DNA from: Gammaproteobacteria bacterium
GTDB taxonomy: Bacteria; Pseudomonadota; Gammaproteobacteria; Pseudomonadales; Pseudohongiellaceae
Assembly: GCA_041395725.1 (NCBI GenBank)
Contig: JAWKZW010000001.1
Span: forward strand, 1,488,001 to 1,552,000
Length of the DNA stretch: 64,000 nucleotides
Direction of reading: 5' to 3'
The notes beneath the pieces were generated by a model. It was not told the DNA's origin. It worked only from the letters and a program-made list of their open reading frames with translations, and did no database searches. The number at the start of each line of letters is the position of its first letter. The stretch's first letter is position 1. Of this stretch, positions 1 to 9,110 are shown piece by piece. The position numbers were made by a program, and so were the translations under genes.

Positions 1-37
1 GCTAAATACACTGCTCTGACAAGCGGGAGAAAGCGCT

Positions 38-508
38 GTGGATATAACCCTTACCATTGTTGGTCAATCAATTGCCTTCTTTGTTTTCTGGTGGTTTTGC
101 CAGAACAAAGTGTGGCCGTTATTTGCCAATGTCCTGGATGAGCGTAAAAGGAAAATCGCCGAAGGTCTGGAAGCAGCGACTCGAGCACAGAAAGACCTGG
201 AGCTGGCTCAGGCCCGGTCCACGGAGCAAATGAAGGAAGCCAAGGTCGAGGCAGCCGAAATTATCGACAGCGCCAACAAACGGGCTGCACAGATAATTGA
301 CGAAGCCAAGGAACAGGCGCGGGAAGAAGGAAAGCGGATTATCGCTGGAGCTCAGGCTGAGATTGAACAGGAAATCAACCGCGCGAAGGAACACCTCCGT
401 GCGCAGGTTGCCTCAATCGCCATCGCCGGTGCTGAGAAAATCCTGCAGAAGTCTATCGATCAGGCAGCCAACGAGGAGATGCTCAGTAAGCTCGCCGACG
501 AGCTGTAA
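38..508 (+). CDS. atpF: ATP synthase F0 subunit b
   Basis: Peripheral stalk subunit that anchors F1 to the membrane and interacts with subunit a. The 156-residue length is normal for a bacterial b subunit. One N-terminal membrane helix (about residues 5-25, rich in Phe and Trp) is followed by a long charged, Ala-rich amphipathic helix that would form the dimeric stalk, ending in a delta-binding C terminus. The start is GTG at 38, preceded by GGGAGA at 25-30. It is the first gene of the run atpFHAGDC; subunit a and c genes would lie to the left, outside the window. Stop is 12 bases before atpH. Confidence 0.97.
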   Translation: MDITLTIVGQSIAFFVFWWFCQNKVWPLFANVLDERKRKIAEGLEAATRAQKDLELAQARSTEQMKEAKVEAAEIIDSANKRAAQIIDEAKEQAREEGKRIIAGAQAEIEQEINRAKEHLRAQVASIAIAGAEKILQKSIDQAANEEMLSKLADEL

Positions 509-520
509 CGGCAGAAAACT

Positions 521-1057
521 ATGGCTGAACTGACTACATTGGCAAGACCCTATGCGAAGGCGGCTTTCGAGGTGGCGTTGGCGGATAACGACCTGGTGAG
601 CTGGTCCGAATCTCTCGGCAAGGCGGCCGCACTGATCGAGAATGCGGAGGTTAAGTCTTTTCTGGCGACACCTTCCCTGTCCGCGGAACAGTCGTCCCAG
701 GCATTCATTGCCCTGTGCGGTGAAGGATTGAGTGACAAAGGCAGGAACCTGATCAGCCTACTGGCAGAAAACAAGCGTCTGACTTTGCTGCCCGAAATTT
801 CCGAGCTCTACGAATTACTTAAGGCCAACCAGGAAAAATCGCTGGATGTAGAAGTTACAACAGCCTTCGACATCAGTTCAGAAGTATCCAGCGCACTGGC
901 CGTGGCACTGAAGGATCGCCTGCAGCGCGAAATCAGGCTTTCCACCCGGGTAGACCAATCCCTTATCGGCGGAGCCCTTATCCGAGCGGGGGATACCGTG
1001 ATTGACAGTTCGGTCCGGGGTAAGTTGGCTAAACTAGCCGAATCTATAAATTCCTGA
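521..1057 (+). CDS. atpH: ATP synthase F1 subunit delta
   Basis: Connects the top of the F1 alpha3-beta3 ring to the b-subunit stalk. The 178 residues match the OSCP/delta family in length. The N-terminal helical domain begins with the typical ARPYAKAAFE motif, and the C-terminal part keeps the family's RxDxSLIGGALIRxGDxVIDxS pattern before the final helix. It lies between atpF and atpA with short gaps (12 and 26 bases), so the genes are co-transcribed. Confidence 0.97.
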   Translation: MAELTTLARPYAKAAFEVALADNDLVSWSESLGKAAALIENAEVKSFLATPSLSAEQSSQAFIALCGEGLSDKGRNLISLLAENKRLTLLPEISELYELLKANQEKSLDVEVTTAFDISSEVSSALAVALKDRLQREIRLSTRVDQSLIGGALIRAGDTVIDSSVRGKLAKLAESINS

Positions 1058-1083
1058 ACAGGTCGGGAACAAAGGAACCAAGC

Positions 1084-2628
1084 ATGCAACAACTGAATCC
1101 ATCCGAAATCAGTGAAATTATCAAGCAGCGTATCTCATCGCTGGATGTATCGGTGCAGGCCAAAAATGAAGGCACTATCGTCAGCGTCTCTGACGGTATT
1201 ATCCGCATTCATGGACTGGCCGACGTGATGTACGGCGAGATGATCGAATTTGAAGGCGGTATCTACGGTATGGCTCTGAACCTGGAGCGAGACTCAGTAG
1301 GTGCTGTGGTTTTGGGCGACTACCTGAGCTTGTCTGAAGGCCAGACTTGTCGCTGCACGGGTCGAATTCTCGAAGTGCCGGTAGGGCCGGAGCTGGAAGG
1401 CCGGGTTGTTGATGCACTGGGTAAACCCATAGACGGCAAGGGTCCGATCAACTCCAAGCATAGCGACCCGATCGAAAAAGTGGCGCCAGGTGTTATCGCC
1501 CGTAAATCGGTGGATCAACCCGTTCAAACGGGCCTTAAGTCTATCGATGCCATGACTCCAATCGGTCGTGGTCAGCGGGAATTGATTATTGGTGACCGCC
1601 AGGTAGGTAAGACCGCTATCGCGGTAGACGCCATCATTAACCAGAAGGGCAAGGGCATCAAATGTATCTACGTGGCCGTAGGCCAGAAAGCCTCCTCGGT
1701 TGCCAACGTGGTAAACAAGCTCGAAGAACACGGCGCCATGGAATACACCATTGTGGTAGCCGCGACAGCCTCTGATCCTGCTTCCATGCAGTTTATAGCC
1801 CCCTATTCCGGTTGCTCCATGGGTGAGTACTACCGGGATCGTGGCGAAGACGCGCTGATCATCTACGACGATCTGACCAAGCAGGCCTGGGCCTACCGAC
1901 AGATTTCCCTGCTGCTTCGCCGACCGCCGGGTCGAGAGGCTTATCCCGGTGACGTTTTCTACTTGCACTCCCGCCTATTGGAGCGTGCAGCGCGAGTAAA
2001 CGCTAACTACGTTGAACAATTTACCAACGGTGAAGTCAAGGGTAAAACGGGATCACTGACAGCGCTTCCCATCATTGAAACACAGGCCGGGGACGTTTCG
2101 GCGTTCGTACCGACCAACGTGATCTCCATTACCGACGGGCAGATCTTCCTGGAAACGGACCTGTTCAACTCGGGTATACGACCAGCGATGAACCCGGGTA
2201 TTTCCGTTTCTCGAGTGGGTGGTGCAGCACAGACCAAGATCATTAAAAAGCTCGGCGGTGGTATTCGTATCGCCCTCGCCCAGTACCGGGAGCTTGCAGC
2301 ATTTGCCCAGTTTGCCTCTGATCTGGATGATGCAACCCGTGCCCAGCTCGAGCATGGTCAGCGCGTAACCGAATTGATGAAGCAGAAGCAGTATTCCCCT
2401 CTTTCGGTAGCCGAAATGGGTGTTTCACTGTATGCCGCGAATGAGGGATACCTCAAGGACGTGGAACTGAACAAGGTACTGGATTTCGAATCGGCGCTGC
2501 TTTCTTATATGAACGGTGAGCATGCTGCCCTGCTGAAGCAGGTCAACGAGACAGGTGACTGGAACGGTGACATTGAGGGTCAGTACAAGGCAGCGATCGA
2601 AAAGTTCAAGTCCAGCAACAGCTGGTAA
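1084..2628 (+). CDS. atpA: ATP synthase F1 subunit alpha
   Basis: Non-catalytic nucleotide-binding subunit of the F1 hexamer. The 514 residues match the family (513 in E. coli). Visible landmarks are an N-terminal beta-barrel domain, the P-loop GDRQVGKT at residues 170-177, and the segment SVSRVGGAAQ, which carries the arginine finger that completes the catalytic site of the neighbouring beta subunit. The C-terminal helical domain is complete. A 102-base gap follows before atpG; it holds a small AT-rich inverted repeat (AAAGC/GCTTT) and no gene. Confidence 0.98.
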   Translation: MQQLNPSEISEIIKQRISSLDVSVQAKNEGTIVSVSDGIIRIHGLADVMYGEMIEFEGGIYGMALNLERDSVGAVVLGDYLSLSEGQTCRCTGRILEVPVGPELEGRVVDALGKPIDGKGPINSKHSDPIEKVAPGVIARKSVDQPVQTGLKSIDAMTPIGRGQRELIIGDRQVGKTAIAVDAIINQKGKGIKCIYVAVGQKASSVANVVNKLEEHGAMEYTIVVAATASDPASMQFIAPYSGCSMGEYYRDRGEDALIIYDDLTKQAWAYRQISLLLRRPPGREAYPGDVFYLHSRLLERAARVNANYVEQFTNGEVKGKTGSLTALPIIETQAGDVSAFVPTNVISITDGQIFLETDLFNSGIRPAMNPGISVSRVGGAAQTKIIKKLGGGIRIALAQYRELAAFAQFASDLDDATRAQLEHGQRVTELMKQKQYSPLSVAEMGVSLYAANEGYLKDVELNKVLDFESALLSYMNGEHAALLKQVNETGDWNGDIEGQYKAAIEKFKSSNSW

Positions 2629-2730
2629 GGCGCTGAACATAAAAATAGTAAAGCAATAGCTTTATTAATAAAAAGCGTTTACTGAGAGTTCACTGACAGA
2701 TAACAGTTACTAGAAAGGCAACAGCTCCCG

Positions 2731-3591
2731 ATGGCAGGTGGAAAAGAAATACGTAAGAAGATCTCCAGTGTAAAAAATACACAGAAGATCACAAGCGCCA
2801 TGGAAATGGTCGCGGCCAGCAAAATGCGCAAGGCGCAGGACCGCATGCAGCTTGGCAAACCGTATTCCCAACGCATTCGCTCGGTGGTGGGACACGTAGC
2901 CAACTCGTCTCCGGAATACAAGCACCAGTATTTCGATACCCGGGAGATCAAGCGCGTAGGCTACATCGTTGTTTCCACGGATCGTGGCCTTTGCGGTGGT
3001 CTTAATGTCAATGCTTTCAAAAAGACCGTGATCTCCATGAAAGCCTGGGCAGACCAGGGCGTCGAAATTGATATCTGCGTAATCGGTGCAAAGGCGGCCG
3101 CTTTCTTCCAGAGTTACGGCGGCAGGGTGGTCGCTTCCCAGCGCGGCATAGGCGACGCACCGGAAGTTTCCGATGTGATCGGCGCCGTCAAGGTGATGCT
3201 GGACAAGTTCGATAACGAAGAGATCGACAAGCTGATGATCGTCTATAACAACTTCGTTAACACCATGACTCAGGAACCGACGGTACTGCAGCTTCTGCCA
3301 CTGTTACCTTCTGATGATGCTGATCTGCAGCACCACTGGGACTACCTGTACGAGCCGGATGCCAAGGAATTGCTGGATGGCCTGCTGCTGCGCTACATGG
3401 AATCGCAGGTTTACCAGGCAGTGGTTGAAAACGCCGCCTGTGAACAGGCCGCTCGAATGATCGCCATGAAGAACGCAACTGATAACGCCGGCGATCTTAT
3501 TGAAGGGATGGAACTGGTATACAACAAGGCACGTCAGGCTTCCATTACCCAGGAGCTTTCGGAAATTGTCAGTGGTGCGGCCGCCGTATAG
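2731..3591 (+). CDS. atpG: ATP synthase F1 subunit gamma
   Basis: Central rotor shaft of the F1 motor. The 286 residues are typical. The conserved N-terminal helix starts MAGGKEIRKKISSVKNTQKI and includes the AMEMVAASKMRKAQ stretch that inserts into the alpha3-beta3 cavity. The C-terminal helix carries the matching MKNATDNA and RQASITQELSEIVSGAAA motifs. The ATG at 2731 is preceded by AGAAAGG. It sits between atpA and atpD in standard order. Confidence 0.97.
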   Translation: MAGGKEIRKKISSVKNTQKITSAMEMVAASKMRKAQDRMQLGKPYSQRIRSVVGHVANSSPEYKHQYFDTREIKRVGYIVVSTDRGLCGGLNVNAFKKTVISMKAWADQGVEIDICVIGAKAAAFFQSYGGRVVASQRGIGDAPEVSDVIGAVKVMLDKFDNEEIDKLMIVYNNFVNTMTQEPTVLQLLPLLPSDDADLQHHWDYLYEPDAKELLDGLLLRYMESQVYQAVVENAACEQAARMIAMKNATDNAGDLIEGMELVYNKARQASITQELSEIVSGAAAV

Positions 3592-3660
3592 CGGTTCATT
3601 TGTAAAAGAATTTCGAATTCAAAGACTAGCAAGATTGCGACAAGTTAAGAGGAACCGGAC

Positions 3661-5061
3661 ATGAGTAGCGGTCGAATCGTTCAAATCATTGGTGCTGTAA
3701 TTGACGTGGAATTCCCACGTGATGCGGTTCCCCAGGTTTATGATGCCCTGACGGTGGACAACACCGAGATTACCCTGGAAGTTCAGCAGCAGTTGGGCGA
3801 CGGTGTGGTCCGAACAATTGCACTGGGTTCCACCGAGGGACTCAAGCGAGGTCTGAACGTCGCTGATACTGGCGCTCCGGTTTCTGTGCCGGTCGGTCAC
3901 GAAACTCTGGGCAGAATAATGGATGTACTGGGTCGGCCCATTGATGAGCGAGGCCCGATCGGTGAAAAGGAAAGAATGCCTATTCACCGTGACGCACCAA
4001 CTTACGAAGAGCTGTCTGCTACCAATGAATTGCTGGAAACCGGCATCAAGGTTATCGATCTGGTCTGCCCGTTTGCGAAGGGCGGTAAGGTTGGCTTGTT
4101 CGGTGGTGCCGGTGTAGGCAAGACCGTAAATATGATGGAGCTCATCAATAACATTGCCAAGGCTCACTCAGGGTTGTCCGTATTCGCCGGCGTGGGAGAG
4201 CGCACCCGGGAAGGTAACGACTTCTATTACGAGATGCAGGAATCCGGCGTTGTTAACCTGGAAGGCGAATCAAAGGTATCGATGGTTTACGGCCAGATGA
4301 ATGAGCCACCCGGCAACCGCCTCCGGGTTGCCCTGACCGGCTTGACCATGGCCGAGAAATTCCGTGATGAAGGGCGTGATGTACTGTTCTTCGTCGACAA
4401 CATCTACCGTTACACTCTGGCGGGTACCGAGGTATCGGCGTTGCTTGGTCGTATGCCTTCTGCGGTAGGTTACCAGCCGACACTGGCGGAAGAAATGGGT
4501 GCTCTTCAGGAGCGCATTACTTCAACCAAAACTGGCTCCATTACATCGATTCAAGCGGTTTATGTACCGGCTGACGACCTCACTGACCCCTCACCAGCGA
4601 CAACATTTGCTCACCTTGACGCGACGGTGGTACTGTCCCGGGATATCGCATCGCTCGGTATTTATCCGGCGGTGGACCCACTGGATTCCACCTCTCGACA
4701 GCTGGATCCGCTGGTCATCGGCAACGAGCATTATGATACAGCGCGTGGTGTACAGACCGTATTGCAGCGCTACAAGGAACTGAAAGACATCATCGCGATT
4801 CTGGGTATGGATGAACTTTCCGAAGAGGACAAGTTGATCGTTTCCCGCGCCAGACGTATTTCCCAGTTCCTCTCGCAACCTTTTACGGTGGCCGAAGTAT
4901 TTACCAACCAGCCAGGCAAGTATGTTTCACTTAAAGATACTATCGCGGGTTTCCAGGGTATTCTTAAAGGCGACTACGACCACCTGCCAGAACAGGCTTT
5001 CAGCATGGTCGGTACCATTGAGGAAGCGGTTGAGAAAGCTGAGAAACTCAAGAAATCCTAA
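3661..5061 (+). CDS. atpD: ATP synthase F1 subunit beta
   Basis: Catalytic subunit that makes ATP from ADP and phosphate as the gamma shaft rotates. The 466 residues are close to the family length of about 460. The P-loop GGAGVGKT lies at residues 148-155, followed by the GVGERTREGNDFYYEM segment with the catalytic glutamate, the Walker B strand ending FFVDN, and the DELSEED motif in the C-terminal domain. The ATG follows GAGGAACCGGAC. It is 23 bases from atpC. Confidence 0.98.
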   Translation: MSSGRIVQIIGAVIDVEFPRDAVPQVYDALTVDNTEITLEVQQQLGDGVVRTIALGSTEGLKRGLNVADTGAPVSVPVGHETLGRIMDVLGRPIDERGPIGEKERMPIHRDAPTYEELSATNELLETGIKVIDLVCPFAKGGKVGLFGGAGVGKTVNMMELINNIAKAHSGLSVFAGVGERTREGNDFYYEMQESGVVNLEGESKVSMVYGQMNEPPGNRLRVALTGLTMAEKFRDEGRDVLFFVDNIYRYTLAGTEVSALLGRMPSAVGYQPTLAEEMGALQERITSTKTGSITSIQAVYVPADDLTDPSPATTFAHLDATVVLSRDIASLGIYPAVDPLDSTSRQLDPLVIGNEHYDTARGVQTVLQRYKELKDIIAILGMDELSEEDKLIVSRARRISQFLSQPFTVAEVFTNQPGKYVSLKDTIAGFQGILKGDYDHLPEQAFSMVGTIEEAVEKAEKLKKS

Positions 5062-5084
5062 CCCAGTACGGTGAGAATCAGACT

Positions 5085-5498
5085 ATGGCTATGACAATGC
5101 ACTGTGACATCGTAAGTGCGGAGAAAAGCATTTTTTCCGGGCTGGTTGAGATGGTTGTGGCCGCCGGAACAATGGGTGATCTGGGTATAGCACCAGGCCA
5201 CGCGCCGTTGTTGACTGGTTTGAATCCCGGCCCTGTAAGAGTCGTGTTACCTGGTGGAGAAGAAGAAGTCTTCTATGTTTCAGGTGGCTATCTGGAAGTT
5301 CAGCGCGGCATTGTTTCTTTGTTGGCCGATACGGCCCTGCGAGCACACGATGTGGATGAAGCCGCTGCTCTGGAAGCGAAGGCTGATGCTGAAAGAGCTA
5401 TGGCTGAACAGGCCGCCGACTTCGAATACGGTCGGGCCGCCGCACAATTGGCGGAAGCCGCTGCCCAACTGCGAGCGCTTCGCCAGATGCGGAAGTAA
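5085..5498 (+). CDS. atpC: ATP synthase F1 subunit epsilon
   Basis: Rotor subunit that links gamma to the c-ring and inhibits ATP hydrolysis. The 137 residues show the N-terminal beta-sandwich (MAMTMHCDIVSAEKSIFSG, GDLGIAPGHAPLLT) and a C-terminal two-helix domain rich in Ala and Glu. The ATG at 5085 was chosen over the in-frame ATG at 5091 because the family commonly begins MAMT. It is the last gene of the operon and is followed within 30 bases by a strong terminator. Confidence 0.96.
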   Translation: MAMTMHCDIVSAEKSIFSGLVEMVVAAGTMGDLGIAPGHAPLLTGLNPGPVRVVLPGGEEEVFYVSGGYLEVQRGIVSLLADTALRAHDVDEAAALEAKADAERAMAEQAADFEYGRAAAQLAEAAAQLRALRQMRK

Positions 5499-5527
5499 AC
5501 TTCTGTTAAAAAGCGGAACCGCGACAC

Positions 5528-5558
5528 AAAAAAGGTAGCAATAGCTACCTTTTTTTTT
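5528..5558 (+). terminator. Rho-independent terminator of the atp operon
   Basis: Inverted repeat AAAGGTAGC / GCTACCTTT with a four-base AATA loop, continuing directly into nine T residues, 30 bases after the atpC stop. It separates the ATP synthase operon from glmU. The A-run on the left arm could also let it work weakly in the other direction. Confidence 0.93.
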
Positions 5559-5626
5559 GCTATTCTGTTGGGGTATTTCCAAAAGCTTTTAAGCCAAATC
5601 AACAAGTTATTGTAAAGAGTTAAAAA

Positions 5627-7000
5627 ATGACTGTTAATGTTGTCATCCTCGCAGCCGGGAAAGGAACCCGGATGAATTCAGACCGGCCCAAGGTATTGCA
5701 CGAATTGGGCGGTAAACCCATGCTGGAACACGTAGTAGAGACGGCCAGATCATTGTCGTCTATAAAGCTTCATGTCGTTATTGGCCATGGGGCCGAGTCC
5801 GTAATTGCGCATTTTGCCGGGCAGCCAGATTTGATCTGGGTTACCCAGGAACAACAATTGGGTACCGGCCATGCCGTAGCACAGGCCATGGCCCTTATTG
5901 AGACATCGGCGCAGGATAAAGTACTCGTACTGTGTGGTGATGTGCCGCTGATCCGGGCTGAAAGCCTGGCTGAGCTTATCCAACACGCCAGTCCGGATAC
6001 CGTGGCGCTGCTTACTCTCAATACTTCCAATCCAACCGGTCTGGGGCGGATCATCCGTGACGACGAACACCGGGTAACGGCGATCGTGGAAGAAAAGGAC
6101 GCCAACGAAGCGGAGCGGGCAATTACCGAAATTAACAGTGGCATCATGGTTCTTCCGGCTGAAAAACTGGACACCTGGCTGAACAAACTGGGGAATAACA
6201 ATAACCAGGGTGAATATTACCTGACAGATGTGATTGCCATGGCGGTAGCAGAGGGGTGTGATATTTATACCCGGATTATAGACGACGAATTCGAAGTGCT
6301 GGGTGTGAACGACAAACTTCAACTATCGCGGCTGGAACGACACTATCAGAAGCAATCAGCCGAACAGCTCATGAAACAGGGTGTGACCCTGGCGGATCCA
6401 GCCAGGTTCGACCTGAGAGGAGAACTCACTTGCGGCAAGGACGTTTTTATAGATATCAATGCACTGTTCGAAGGCAGGGTCAGCCTTGGTGACAATGTCA
6501 CAATAGGGCCAAACGTCACTATTAAGGATGCCTCGATAGGAGAGAATAGCAGTATACTCGCCAACTCGGTTATAGAGAGTGCGGAAATAGCCGATCATTG
6601 TAGTGTTGGGCCTTTTGCCAGAATCCGGCCGGGAAGCAGACTTGCTGACAACGTCAGGGTGGGCAATTTTGTAGAGGTAAAGAACTCTGTTCTCGGCAGA
6701 GGATCCAAGGCAAATCACTTTGCCTACGTTGGCGATGCAGAGTTGGGTGAATCAGTTAACGTTGGCGCCGGAACAATCTTCTGTAATTACGATGGCGCCA
6801 ACAAACACCGATGCATCATTGGCAGCAACGTTTTCATTGGTTCAAACAGTACACTGGTTGCACCGGTCGCCATAGCGGATGGTGCTTTTGTCGCGGCCGG
6901 TTCAACAATCAATGCCGATGTTTCCGAGGGTGAACTGGCTGTAGGGCGAGGCAAGCAAAGAAACATCAGCGGCTGGAAGCGACCAGTCAAAAAACAGTAA
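5627..7000 (+). CDS. glmU: Bifunctional GlmU: glucosamine-1-phosphate acetyltransferase / UDP-GlcNAc pyrophosphorylase
   Basis: Makes UDP-N-acetylglucosamine in the last two steps of the hexosamine pathway, for peptidoglycan and lipid A. The 457 residues match E. coli (456). The N-terminal uridyltransferase domain has the LAAGKGTRMNSDRPKVLHELG signature at about residues 8-28. The C-terminal half is a left-handed beta-helix of isoleucine-type hexapeptide repeats (for example VTIGPNVTIKDASIGENSSI) with the acetyltransferase motif NYDGANKHR. It lies 23 bases before glmS, so the two form a biosynthetic operon after the atp terminator. Confidence 0.97.
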   Translation: MTVNVVILAAGKGTRMNSDRPKVLHELGGKPMLEHVVETARSLSSIKLHVVIGHGAESVIAHFAGQPDLIWVTQEQQLGTGHAVAQAMALIETSAQDKVLVLCGDVPLIRAESLAELIQHASPDTVALLTLNTSNPTGLGRIIRDDEHRVTAIVEEKDANEAERAITEINSGIMVLPAEKLDTWLNKLGNNNNQGEYYLTDVIAMAVAEGCDIYTRIIDDEFEVLGVNDKLQLSRLERHYQKQSAEQLMKQGVTLADPARFDLRGELTCGKDVFIDINALFEGRVSLGDNVTIGPNVTIKDASIGENSSILANSVIESAEIADHCSVGPFARIRPGSRLADNVRVGNFVEVKNSVLGRGSKANHFAYVGDAELGESVNVGAGTIFCNYDGANKHRCIIGSNVFIGSNSTLVAPVAIADGAFVAAGSTINADVSEGELAVGRGKQRNISGWKRPVKKQ

Positions 7001-7023
7001 TTTTCTAAACTCGGGTAACTGGT

Positions 7024-8859
7024 ATGTGTGGGATAGTAGGAGCGATTTCGCAGCGGGAAGTGTCGGAGATTTTAATCGAAGGTCTCAAAAGACTGGAATA
7101 CCGGGGTTATGATTCTGCCGGTCTTGCGCTCATTAACACCGAGAAACCGAAACTCAGTTTTATTAAAGCAGTCGGCAAAGTTGAGAAGCTGGTCAGTCAG
7201 GTTGCCCGCAGCAGTAAACGGGGCAACCTGGGGATTGCACATACGCGCTGGGCGACCCACGGTAAACCTACGGTAAAGAACGCTCACCCACATACATCCA
7301 ATAATCAGATTGCCCTGGTCCACAATGGCATCATTGAAAACTATGAAAAGCTTCGAAGTGAGTTGAAGAAAGACGGTTACAAGTTTGAGACGGAAACCGA
7401 TACTGAAGTCATTGCGCACCTGATACATAAAAACAGGAAGGGCGGTAAGGTAGAACTTCTGGAGTCAGTCAAAGAGTCGATAAAAGTCCTGGATGGCGCT
7501 TACGGAATTTGTGTCATCGATCTGGAAACACCGGATCAGATTATTGTCACCCGAAGCGGCAGCCCACTGGTTATAGGAATAGGGATTGGCGAAAACTTTG
7601 TCGCTTCCGATCCCCTGGCCTTAGGGCAGGTTACAGACAGGTTTATGTTCCTGGAAGAAGGGGACATCGCCAGGATCAGGACGGACAGCATCGAGGTCTG
7701 GAACAAAAATCGAAAAGTAAACCGAAAGGTCACTAACATAAGCAGCAAGCAGGCCGAAGCAGACAAAGGCGCCTTCAGTCACTATATGCTCAAAGAAATC
7801 TACGAACAACCAGTCGCCATAAAGGACACGCTGGATGGTCGCATAAGCAACAGCCGGGTACTGGAAGAGGCGTTTGGCGTCACCGCCCCGGGTATCTTCG
7901 ACAAGATAAAAAATGTTCAGATCGTGGCCTGTGGTACCAGTTTTCTGGCCGGCCAGGTGGCCAAATACTGGCTCGAGAGTATCGGCCGGATTCCCTGCCA
8001 GGTTGATATAGCCAGCGACTACCGCTATCGGGATGTGATAGTGCAACCTGGCACTCTTTTCGTCAGCATCTCCCAGTCCGGCGAAACCGCCGATACCCTG
8101 GCGGCTTTACGATTTGCCAATGAATCCGGCTACCAGGCGACATTCGCAATCTGTAATGTCGCTACCAGCAGCCTGGTCAGAGAATCCGATTTCTGTTTAC
8201 TCACTCATGCCGGACGGGAGATAGGGGTTGCTTCAACCAAGGCATTTACTACTCAGCTTTGCCTGCTATTGCTGTTGGCAATCTGTCTTGGTCGTCGAAC
8301 CGGACTCAGCGAGAAAGCGGAAGCGCGCATCGTGCGCAAGTTACGTAAACTGCCGGAACTGGTTAGCAACACCCTTAAGCTGGATAGGGAAATCAAGAAA
8401 CTCTCCCAGAGGTTTGCGGATAAACAGCACGCGCTGTTCCTGGGACGGGGCATTCAATACCCCGTGGCGAAAGAGGGAGCGCTTAAACTCAAGGAAATCT
8501 CCTATATCCACGCCGAAGCCTATCCGGCGGGTGAGCTTAAACATGGCCCTCTCGCACTGGTAGACAGCAACATGCCGGTTATAGCGGTAGCCCCAAACAA
8601 TGAATTGCTCGGCAAACTGAAAGCGAATCTGGCAGAAGTCAGTGCCAGAGGCGGGAAACTGTTCGTCTTTGCGGATGAAAGCATCGGTTATGAAGGGGAT
8701 AAAAACTGCAAGGTCATCCACGTTCCAACATCACCGGATATTCTCGATCCGATTATTTTTGTAATTCCCCTGCAACTGCTTGCCTATCACGTTGCCATTC
8801 TGAAAGGCACGGATGTAGATCAGCCCCGCAACCTTGCGAAATCGGTTACGGTAGAATAA
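7024..8859 (+). CDS. glmS: Glutamine--fructose-6-phosphate aminotransferase (isomerizing)
   Basis: First committed step of amino-sugar synthesis: fructose-6-phosphate plus glutamine gives glucosamine-6-phosphate. The 611 residues are normal (609 in E. coli). Cys2, the N-terminal nucleophile, is present after Met removal (MCGIVGA), with the glutaminase motifs GHTRWATHG-like (AHTRWATHG) and HNGIIENY. Two SIS domains follow, with SISQSGETADTLAALR in the first and the C-terminal DQPRNLAKSVTVE tail. No riboswitch or leader is seen in the 23 bases after glmU. Confidence 0.98.
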   Translation: MCGIVGAISQREVSEILIEGLKRLEYRGYDSAGLALINTEKPKLSFIKAVGKVEKLVSQVARSSKRGNLGIAHTRWATHGKPTVKNAHPHTSNNQIALVHNGIIENYEKLRSELKKDGYKFETETDTEVIAHLIHKNRKGGKVELLESVKESIKVLDGAYGICVIDLETPDQIIVTRSGSPLVIGIGIGENFVASDPLALGQVTDRFMFLEEGDIARIRTDSIEVWNKNRKVNRKVTNISSKQAEADKGAFSHYMLKEIYEQPVAIKDTLDGRISNSRVLEEAFGVTAPGIFDKIKNVQIVACGTSFLAGQVAKYWLESIGRIPCQVDIASDYRYRDVIVQPGTLFVSISQSGETADTLAALRFANESGYQATFAICNVATSSLVRESDFCLLTHAGREIGVASTKAFTTQLCLLLLLAICLGRRTGLSEKAEARIVRKLRKLPELVSNTLKLDREIKKLSQRFADKQHALFLGRGIQYPVAKEGALKLKEISYIHAEAYPAGELKHGPLALVDSNMPVIAVAPNNELLGKLKANLAEVSARGGKLFVFADESIGYEGDKNCKVIHVPTSPDILDPIIFVIPLQLLAYHVAILKGTDVDQPRNLAKSVTVE

Positions 8860-8889
8860 TTACGATAAGCAATTCAAAAGGAAACGGAT

Positions 8890-9018
8890 ATGGAAGGTTT
8901 GGCAGCAGCAGCGTTCTGCTTCTCCCTGGTCGGGGTGGTTGCGCTTGTGAGAACGGAAAAGCTGGTAAAAACGTTGAAAGAAAAGGGTATTCTTGACGAC
9001 GATTACAAGGCCGAGTAA
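8890..9018 (+). CDS. Small membrane peptide, 42 residues
   Basis: Unrecognised short protein, 30 bases after glmS. The sequence begins MEGLAAAAFCFSLVGVVALV, a single hydrophobic segment at about residues 3-20, followed by a charged lysine-rich tail (RTEKLVKTLKEKG) ending in an acidic DDDYKAE. The ATG is preceded by AAGGAA at 8878-8883, a good ribosome binding site with suitable spacing. Its place suggests co-transcription with glmS. A role cannot be assigned from sequence. The ribosome binding site, membrane segment and clean stop support it as a real gene. Confidence 0.6.
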   Translation: MEGLAAAAFCFSLVGVVALVRTEKLVKTLKEKGILDDDYKAE

Positions 9019-9110
9019 TTTGGACCGCCGATGAATTCAATACCGCGCAGTAGCCCAGGAAGAACGGGTAGTCTTGGGGTCAGGATGGACTTTGAATACA
9101 GGCGTAGGTT

